Source of the DNA: Bradyrhizobium diversitatis
GTDB lineage: Bacteria > Pseudomonadota > Alphaproteobacteria > Rhizobiales > Xanthobacteraceae
Length of the DNA stretch: 64,000 nucleotides
Direction: 5' to 3'
Assembly: GCF_016031635.1 (NCBI RefSeq)
Contig: NZ_JACEGD010000009.1
Span: 40,001 to 104,000 of the forward strand
In this document: positions 58,548 through 64,000 of the stretch, piece by piece
How positions within the stretch are numbered: position 1 is the stretch's first letter
Layout: the number at the start of each line of letters is the position of its first letter
Made by a program: the position numbers and the translations under genes
Notes under the pieces: model-generated
Databases searched by the model: none
The model's input: only the letters and a program-made list of their open reading frames with translations
What the model was told of the DNA's origin: nothing

Positions 58548-60629
58548 ATGTCAGAAACCCGCCAAACTACGGACGCCGAGACCAACCCGCTGCTGAAGGC
58601 CTGGACGACGCCGTTTGCGACCCCGCCCTTCGACGAGATCAAGCCGGAGCACTTCCTCCCGGCGTTCGAGCAGGCCTTCGCCGACCACTCCGCCGAGATC
58701 GCGGCGATCATCAACGATCCGGCGGTGCCCGACTTCGCCAACACCATCACGGCGCTGGAGCGCTCGGGCAAGCTGCTGAGCAAGGTCGCGGCGGTCTTCT
58801 ACGACCTCGTCTCGGCGCATTCCAACCCGGCCATCCTGGAGATCGACAAGGAGGTCTCCTTGCGGATGGCGCGGCACTGGAATCCGATCATGATGAACGC
58901 CGTGCTGTTCGGCCGCATTGCCCAGCTGCACGAGAACCGCGCCGATCTTGGGCTCACGCCCGAGCAGCTTCGCCTGCTCGAGCGCACCTACACCCGCTTC
59001 CACCGCTCCGGCGCCGGTCTCTCGGAGGAGGCCAAGGCGCGGATGGCCGAGATCAACGAGAGGCTGGCCCAGCTCGGCACCGGCTTCAGCCACCATCTGC
59101 TCGGGGACGAGCAGGAGTGGTTCATGGAGTTGGCGGAGGCCGACCGCCAGGGCCTGCCGGAGAGCTTTGTCGCCAGCGCCAAGGCTGCGGCAGAAGAGCG
59201 CGGCATGGAAGGCAAGGCCATCGTCACGCTGTCGCGCTCCTCGGTCGAGCAGTTCCTGAAGAGCTCGGCGCGGCGTGACCTCCGCGAGAAGGTCTACAAG
59301 GCCTTCATCGCGCGCGGCGACAACGGCAACGCCAACGACAACAACGCGACCATCGTCGAGATCCTGAAGCTGCGTGAGGAGAGCGCCAGGCTCCTGGGCT
59401 ACCCGACCTATGCCGCCTACCGGCTCGAGGACTCCATGGCCAAGACGCCGGATGCGGTGCGGAGCCTGCTCGAGCGGGTGTGGAAGCCGGCGCGGGCCCG
59501 CGCGCTCGCGGACCGCGACGAGATGCAGGCGCTGATCACGGAAGAGGGCGGCAATTTCAAGCTCGCGCCCTGGGACTGGCGCTTCTATGCCGAGAAGCTG
59601 CGTCTTCAGCGCGCCAATTTCGACGACGCCGCGATCAAGCCTTATCTTGCGCTCGACAACATGATCGCCGCCGCATTCGACTGCGCCACGCGCCTGTTCG
59701 GCGTCACTTTCGAGGAACGCAAGGATGTTCCGGTCTGGCACCCGGACGTCCGGGTCTGGGAGATGAAGGGCAGGGACGGCAAGCACAAGGCGTTGTTCTA
59801 TGGCGACTACTTCGCCCGGCCCTCGAAGCGCTCCGGCGCCTGGATGACCTCGCTGCGCGACCAGCAGAAGCTCGACGGCGATGTCGCGCCGCTCGTTCTC
59901 AACATCTGTAATTTTGCCAAGGGCGCCGGCGGCGAGCCTTCGCTGCTGTCGCCCGACGATGCCCGCACCCTGTTCCACGAGTTCGGCCACGGCCTGCACG
60001 GCATGCTCTCCAACGTGACCTACCCCTCGCTGTCGGGCACCTCCGTGTTCACCGACTTCGTCGAGCTGCCCTCCCAGCTCTACGAGCACTGGCAGGAGCG
60101 GCCCGAGGTGCTGCAGAAGTTCGCCCGCCATTACCAGACCGGCGAGCCGCTGCCGGACGAGCTGCTGCAACGGTTCCTGGCTGCGCGAAAATTCAATCAG
60201 GGCTTTGCCACGGTCGAGTTCGTTTCCTCGGCGCTGGTCGACCTCGAATTCCACACCCAGCCGGCCGCCGCCGCGCAGGATGTCCGCGCCTTCGAGCGGC
60301 GCGAGCTGGAGAAGATCGGGATGCCCGAGGAGATCGCGCTGCGGCACCGGCCGACGCAGTTCGGCCATATCTTCACCGGCGATCATTATGCCGCGGGCTA
60401 TTACAGCTACATGTGGTCGGAGGTGATGGACGCCGATGCCTTCGGCGCCTTCGAGGAGGCCGGGGACATCTTTGACCCCGCCGTCGCTAAGCGCCTGCAC
60501 GACGACATCTATTCGAGCGGCGGATCGGTCGATCCCGAAGCTGCCTACGAGGCCTTCCGCGGCCGCCCGCCCGAGCCCGACGCGCTGCTGCGCCGCCGCG
60601 GCCTGCTCGACGACGCCAAGGCGGCCTGA
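58548..60629 (+). CDS. M3 family metallopeptidase (oligopeptidase A / Dcp type)
   Basis: 693 residues from ATG at 58548 (MSETRQTTDAETNPLLKAWT); the longer frame from 58410 lies in the divergent promoter region. The zinc site LFHEFGHGLHGML has ligands H477 and H481, with the third ligand glutamate downstream in FVELPSQLYEHW. N-terminal region is helical, as usual. A cytoplasmic peptidase that trims oligopeptides and signal peptide fragments. The next gene overlaps its stop by one base. Confidence 0.95.
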   Translation: MSETRQTTDAETNPLLKAWTTPFATPPFDEIKPEHFLPAFEQAFADHSAEIAAIINDPAVPDFANTITALERSGKLLSKVAAVFYDLVSAHSNPAILEIDKEVSLRMARHWNPIMMNAVLFGRIAQLHENRADLGLTPEQLRLLERTYTRFHRSGAGLSEEAKARMAEINERLAQLGTGFSHHLLGDEQEWFMELAEADRQGLPESFVASAKAAAEERGMEGKAIVTLSRSSVEQFLKSSARRDLREKVYKAFIARGDNGNANDNNATIVEILKLREESARLLGYPTYAAYRLEDSMAKTPDAVRSLLERVWKPARARALADRDEMQALITEEGGNFKLAPWDWRFYAEKLRLQRANFDDAAIKPYLALDNMIAAAFDCATRLFGVTFEERKDVPVWHPDVRVWEMKGRDGKHKALFYGDYFARPSKRSGAWMTSLRDQQKLDGDVAPLVLNICNFAKGAGGEPSLLSPDDARTLFHEFGHGLHGMLSNVTYPSLSGTSVFTDFVELPSQLYEHWQERPEVLQKFARHYQTGEPLPDELLQRFLAARKFNQGFATVEFVSSALVDLEFHTQPAAAAQDVRAFERRELEKIGMPEEIALRHRPTQFGHIFTGDHYAAGYYSYMWSEVMDADAFGAFEEAGDIFDPAVAKRLHDDIYSSGGSVDPEAAYEAFRGRPPEPDALLRRRGLLDDAKAA

Positions 60630-61267
60630 TGAGCATGCGCGCCCTGTTCGGATGCCTGCTCGCCGCCGTCCTATCTCTCGCGGCAGGCACGGCGCAGGCG
60701 CATCCGCATGTCTGGATCACCGCGACCAGCGAATTGCTCTATGCTGCCGACGGTAGCATCACCGGCGTGCGCCATGCCTGGACCTTCGACGACATGTTCT
60801 CGGCCTATGCGGTGCAGGGGCTCGAGAGCAAGACCAAGGGCGCCTATACGCGCGAGGAGCTGACGCCGCTGGCGCAGACCAATGTCGAGTCGCTGAAGGA
60901 ATACGCCTACTTCACCTTTGCGCGAGCCGACGGCAAGAAGGAGAGATTCCAGGAGCCGGTCGACTACTTCCTCGACTACAAGGACACAGTGCTGACCCTG
61001 CACTTCACGCTGCCGCTGAAGAACCCGGTCAAGCCGAGGCAACTGGTGCTCGAAGTATTCGACCGTTCCTTCTTCATCGACTTCCAGATGGCCAAGGACA
61101 ATCCGGTCAAGCTGGTCGGCGCGCCCGCGGGCTGCCAGATGAAGCTGGAGCGACCGAACGACGGCACCGCGAGCGCGCAGAAGCTGAACGAGCAGACCTT
61201 CCTGAACGGCGAGAACTCGAATTTCGGCATGATGTTCGCCAACAAGATCACGGTGGATTGCCCTTGA
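60629..61267 (+). CDS. DUF1007 family exported protein
   Basis: 212 residues with signal peptide (FGCLLAAVLSLAAGTAQA) followed at once by HPHVWITATSELLYAADGSI, the DUF1007 hallmark; VRHAWTFDDMFSAYAVQGL and FARADGKKERFQEPVDYFLD follow. The N-terminal HPH could bind metal after cleavage. It is translationally linked to the next gene, a Ni/Co-type transporter, and such pairs are common. Periplasmic partner of metal export or uptake is inference. Confidence 0.9.
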   Translation: MSMRALFGCLLAAVLSLAAGTAQAHPHVWITATSELLYAADGSITGVRHAWTFDDMFSAYAVQGLESKTKGAYTREELTPLAQTNVESLKEYAYFTFARADGKKERFQEPVDYFLDYKDTVLTLHFTLPLKNPVKPRQLVLEVFDRSFFIDFQMAKDNPVKLVGAPAGCQMKLERPNDGTASAQKLNEQTFLNGENSNFGMMFANKITVDCP

Positions 61268-62388
61268 AGCCGCAACTCTCTCCGCTCGCGCGCGGGCTGC
61301 TCGCCTGCACCGCCGTTCTGCTGGTCGTGGGCATGGCCGATGCCGCGCTCCATGATCTGCTCGCGCAAAATCCGTTCGGCGCGCCGCGACCGGCGCAGGC
61401 GGCCGAGCCTGAAGCCGGCGGCGTCATCGGCTGGCTGCTGGCAAAACAGTCGGAGTTCTATCGGCAGATGTCGTCGACCATCCGGGCCGCGAAGTCGGAC
61501 GGATCGGCGGTATGGACGCTGCTGTTCATCTCGTTTGCCTATGGCATCTTTCACGCCGCCGGTCCCGGCCACGGCAAGGCGGTGATCGCCTCCTACCTGG
61601 TCGCCAACCGCGAGACCGCGCGGCGCGGCATTGCGCTGTCCTTCGCCTCCGCCCTGATGCAGTCGCTGGTGGCGATCCTCATCGTCGGCATTTCGGCCTG
61701 GATCCTGAATGCGACCGCAAAGACCATGTGCAAGGCGGAAGGGGTGATCGAGATCGCGAGCTACGCCCTGATCGCGCTGTTCGGCCTGCGCCTGGTGTGG
61801 GTCAAGGGCGGCACTTTCATCCGCGCGCTTCAGGCCGCCCAGCCGGTGCCGGCGATTGCGGGCGTGCCGCACCATCATGATCACGATCATCACCATCATC
61901 GTGAGGCCCATGCTCATCATGACCACGATCACGGGCATGATCACCACCATGGCCACAGCCACGCTGACCATGACTACGGCCATGGTCACGTCCACGACGA
62001 GCATTGCGGCCACTCCCACGGCCCCACCCCCGGCGAGCTCGCCGGCCCCGGCGGCTGGCGGCGCGGGTTCGCTGCGATCCTGACCGTCGGCATCCGCCCG
62101 TGCTCGGGTGCGATCCTGGTCCTGGTTTTCGCACTGGCCCAGGGCCTGTTCTGGGCCGGCGTCGCCGCAACCTTCCTGATGGGTCTCGGCACCGCGATCA
62201 CGGTCGCGGCCATCGCGATCGTCGCCGTCTCCGCCAAGGATATCGCCGCCCGCCTCAGCGCCGGGCGCGACGGCGGCGGTGCGCTCTTCATGCGCGGCAT
62301 CGAATTCGGCGCCGCCGGCCTCGTGCTGCTGTTCGGTGTCGGCCTGCTGTTCGGCTACATCGCCGCCGAACGGACGACGTGTTTTTGA
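61264..62388 (+). CDS. NicO/RcnA-family nickel/cobalt transporter with His-rich loop
   Basis: 374 residues from TTG at 61264, overlapping the DUF1007 stop (TTGA) with GGTGGA upstream; TTG at 61258 is an alternative. The family motif FHAAGPGHGKAVIASYLVAN is near 95-114. A 50-residue loop (about 203-255) is dominated by His, Asp and Gly (HHHDHDHHHHREAHAHHDHD then further repeats), a metal-binding segment between membrane bundles. The C-terminal half has CSGAILVLVFALAQ. It exports or imports Ni2+, Co2+ or a related metal. Confidence 0.92.
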   Translation: MKPQLSPLARGLLACTAVLLVVGMADAALHDLLAQNPFGAPRPAQAAEPEAGGVIGWLLAKQSEFYRQMSSTIRAAKSDGSAVWTLLFISFAYGIFHAAGPGHGKAVIASYLVANRETARRGIALSFASALMQSLVAILIVGISAWILNATAKTMCKAEGVIEIASYALIALFGLRLVWVKGGTFIRALQAAQPVPAIAGVPHHHDHDHHHHREAHAHHDHDHGHDHHHGHSHADHDYGHGHVHDEHCGHSHGPTPGELAGPGGWRRGFAAILTVGIRPCSGAILVLVFALAQGLFWAGVAATFLMGLGTAITVAAIAIVAVSAKDIAARLSAGRDGGGALFMRGIEFGAAGLVLLFGVGLLFGYIAAERTTCF

Positions 62389-62443
62389 GGACGCGCCTGC
62401 GGTTCGCGGCGCTAGCTGGACACGACAGTCGTACACCTTGCTC

Positions 62444-62530
62444 CGTCATTGCGAGCGTAGCGAAGCAATCCAGAGTGTCTCTGCAGCGGCAGTCTGGATT
62501 GCTTCGTCGCAAGGGCTCCTCGCAATGACG
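62444..62530. repeat. Dispersed palindromic intergenic repeat (family G)
   Basis: CGTCATTGCGAGCGTAGCGA at the left and GGCTCCTCGCAATGACG at the right, inner GCAATCCAGA / TCTGGATTGC. A type seen in many proteobacterial genomes. Confidence 0.75.
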
Positions 62531-62623
62531 AGGATGGACCATCCTGGCCATGGCACCTTTGCGAACTCCCTCCGGTCCGCTATTCACATCATCAAACCAA
62601 ACAAGAACGTCTCGGGGGATACC

Positions 62624-63061
62624 ATGTCGCGCGAAGATTTCTGGTTCTTCCACCCATTCCGGGTGCGCTATTCCGAGATCGACGGCCAGGGTGTCGTCTT
62701 CAACGCGCATTACCTGACCTATTTCGACACCACCATTACCGAATATTTCCGCGCGCTGGGCTATGACCAATATGCTGATGCTCAGGCGAGCGGCATCGAT
62801 TTTCACGTCGTCAAATCGCTGATCGAGTACAAGGCGCCGGTCCGCTTCGACTGGGAGCTCGACGTCGGCGCGCGCGTGGCGCGGATCGGCAATTCGAGCC
62901 TCGTCTTCGAACTCGCCATCTTCCGCAAGAGCGGCGCCGACGCGCTGGTGACCGGCGAGATCGTCTGGGTCTACACGGACCAAAACACCCATCGTCCGGT
63001 CACGATCCCGGCATCGATGCGGGCGCTGATCGGGACGCGCGAGCGTCATTTGGCGGTGTGA
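62624..63061 (+). CDS. Acyl-CoA thioesterase, 4-hydroxybenzoyl-CoA thioesterase family (hotdog fold)
   Basis: 145 residues from ATG at 62624 with GGGGG 8 bases upstream. The catalytic region RYSEIDGQGVVFNAHYLTYF has the acidic residue of the hotdog active site in the usual loop, followed by FRALGYDQYA and the beta core KSLIEYKAPVRFDWELDVGA. It hydrolyses short acyl- or aroyl-CoA thioesters in the cytoplasm. Confidence 0.92.
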   Translation: MSREDFWFFHPFRVRYSEIDGQGVVFNAHYLTYFDTTITEYFRALGYDQYADAQASGIDFHVVKSLIEYKAPVRFDWELDVGARVARIGNSSLVFELAIFRKSGADALVTGEIVWVYTDQNTHRPVTIPASMRALIGTRERHLAV

Positions 63062-63068
63062 CGCCGCC

Positions 63069-63467
63069 TCACACCGGCAGGAACCGCTTCAAGGCCGGCA
63101 TGAAGAAGATCCCGAGGTTGATCGCAAAGCCGATGCTCCAGAGGATCGAGCGCAGGGTCGGGCGGTTGCCGAGATAGGTCAGCACATAGGCGAGGCGCAC
63201 GATCAGGAACAGCGCCGCGAGCTCGTCGATCAGGCGCTGCGGCGAGTCCCGGTATTCGGCAAGCAGCACCGCGAAGGCGAAGAACGGAAAGGTCTCGATG
63301 CCGTTCTGATGCGCCCCGAGTGCGCGCTGCGAGAGGGCGTCCTCATAAAAGGCGGGATCGCGCGGCCGGGAATTGTCGAAGCGGCGAAACCTGATCCATT
63401 TGACCGAGGCAATCGTTGCCAGATACAGCAGCAGCGCTCCGAACACGCACCATTCCGCGAGCGTCAT
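63069..63467 (-). CDS. MAPEG family membrane protein
   Basis: 132 residues, four membrane helices. N-terminal MTLAEWCVFGALLLYLATIA, the MAPEG motif in RALGAHQNGIETFPFFAFAV (residues R, N, E in the glutathione-binding loop of the family), then IVRLAYVLTYLGNRPTLRSI. Relatives act as glutathione S-transferases or peroxidases in membranes; here function is unassigned. Convergent with the thioesterase gene, divergent from hemH. Confidence 0.92.
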   Translation of the reverse strand: MTLAEWCVFGALLLYLATIASVKWIRFRRFDNSRPRDPAFYEDALSQRALGAHQNGIETFPFFAFAVLLAEYRDSPQRLIDELAALFLIVRLAYVLTYLGNRPTLRSILWSIGFAINLGIFFMPALKRFLPV

Positions 63468-63550
63468 CTTGCCTCCCCCCGCTTGGGTGCGACCCTAGCG
63501 AACCCCGGCTCATCTTGACAAGTTCGGACCAACGCGCGACCCACAGAGCC

Positions 63551-64000
63551 ATGACCAGTGTCGTCCCCATCGAGACCACGAGACCGGCCACCCGATCCAC
63601 CTTGCCGCGCGTTGGCGTGCTCCTGGTCAATCTCGGAACGCCTGACACCGCCGATGCACCGGGCGTACGGGTCTACCTCAAGGAGTTCCTCAGTGACGCC
63701 CGCGTCATCGAGGACCAGGGCCTGATCTGGAAGCTGGTGCTGAACGGGATCATCCTGCGCAGCCGTCCCCGCACCAAGGCGTTGGACTACCAGAAGATCT
63801 GGAACACCGAGCGGAACGAGTCGCCGCTGAAAACCATCACGCGCTCGCAAAGCGACAAGCTCGCAGCAGCCTTGTCGGATCGCGGCCACGTCGTTGTCGA
63901 CTGGGCGATGCGCTACGGCAATCCCTCGATCAAAGCGGGCATCGACACGCTGATCGCGAAGGGGTGCGAGCGCATTCTGGCCGTGCCGCTCTATCCGCAA
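63551..64000 (+). CDS. hemH: Ferrochelatase, N-terminal part (truncated by window edge)
   Basis: The first 150 codons are present with no stop. They read VGVLLVNLGTPDTADAPGVR, VYLKEFLSDARVIEDQG, TKALDYQKIWNTERNESPLK and WAMRYGNPSIKAGIDTLIAK, all diagnostic of ferrochelatase. It inserts Fe2+ into protoporphyrin IX, the last step of haem synthesis, at the inner membrane face. The catalytic histidine and C-terminal part lie beyond the window. Confidence 0.95.
   Translation, partial: MTSVVPIETTRPATRSTLPRVGVLLVNLGTPDTADAPGVRVYLKEFLSDARVIEDQGLIWKLVLNGIILRSRPRTKALDYQKIWNTERNESPLKTITRSQSDKLAAALSDRGHVVVDWAMRYGNPSIKAGIDTLIAKGCERILAVPLYPQ

Noticed and set aside
1..64000. tRNA, rRNA or prophage genes
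   Set aside because: No cloverleaf-like sequence, ribosomal RNA segment, integrase or structural phage gene was recognised on either strand.

Overview
The window reads as a chromosomal segment of a Bradyrhizobium-like alphaproteobacterium (Rhizobiales). It is GC-rich with strong G/C preference at third codon positions. It carries the alphaproteobacterial general stress module phyR-nepR-ecfG, a BA14K protein, two DUF3551 proteins, homospermidine synthase, an orphan TRAP-binding protein, and many dispersed palindromic intergenic repeats. No rRNA, tRNA, CRISPR array or phage was seen.

Layout. 1-2.7 kb: right part of an IS66-family element (tnpA end, tnpB, tnpC, plus a pRiA4b ORF-3-type passenger gene). 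Its right end has cut a DUF2199 gene; the 5' 47 codons of that gene survive just outside the element. 3-10.8 kb: an exported protein, a TRAP solute-binding protein, an NAD(P)-dependent oxidoreductase, a PhyH dioxygenase, a GntR regulator with a 16-bp palindromic operator, two tandem alpha/beta hydrolases and a DNA alkyl-repair protein. 10.9-23.3 kb: a beta-oxidation-type acyl-CoA catabolic cluster around a TetR regulator (two acyl-CoA ligases, thiolase, SDR dehydrogenase, enoyl-CoA hydratase, three acyl-CoA dehydrogenases, nitroreductase). 23.4-25.3 kb: ecfG, nepR and divergent phyR, with an EcfG-type promoter inside an inverted repeat. 25.3-33 kb: a gene-sparse regulatory stretch with a histidine kinase/LuxR response regulator pair, a Crp/Fnr regulator, several small proteins, a shared GTCAGG-N5-CCTGAC palindrome and an 8-bp tandem repeat. 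33-36 kb: htpG behind a sigma-32-type promoter, and two DUF3551 genes. 36-40.3 kb: a long-chain acyl-CoA synthetase followed by a tightly overlapping acyl carrier protein / adenylating ligase / SDR operon of unknown product. 40.4-46 kb: a ribbon-helix-helix-like protein, a DUF3095 cyclase-like protein, DUF2147, MATE, GNAT and Fe-superoxide dismutase genes. 46-52.2 kb: metal homeostasis: two half-size permeases, then a Zur-like box, a His-rich small membrane protein, znuC-znuB-znuA, a COG0523 GTPase and a WD40 protein. 52.2-58 kb: MgtC and a polyamine module (ornithine/lysine decarboxylase with a long structured leader, GNAT, RidA, homospermidine synthase). 58-64 kb: an M3 oligopeptidase, DUF1007 and a His-rich NicO/RcnA-type transporter, a thioesterase, a MAPEG protein and the start of hemH.

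How it fits together. The zinc genes form one coherent unit: import (ZnuABC), a metallochaperone-type GTPase and His-rich accessory proteins behind one candidate Zur operator. The decarboxylase and homospermidine synthase supply and consume putrescine. The acyl-CoA cluster supplies complete beta-oxidation chemistry for an unidentified carboxylic acid. The parts with least precedent are the ACP/ligase/SDR operon, the split permease pair, and the shared palindrome in the 26-32 kb regulatory stretch.
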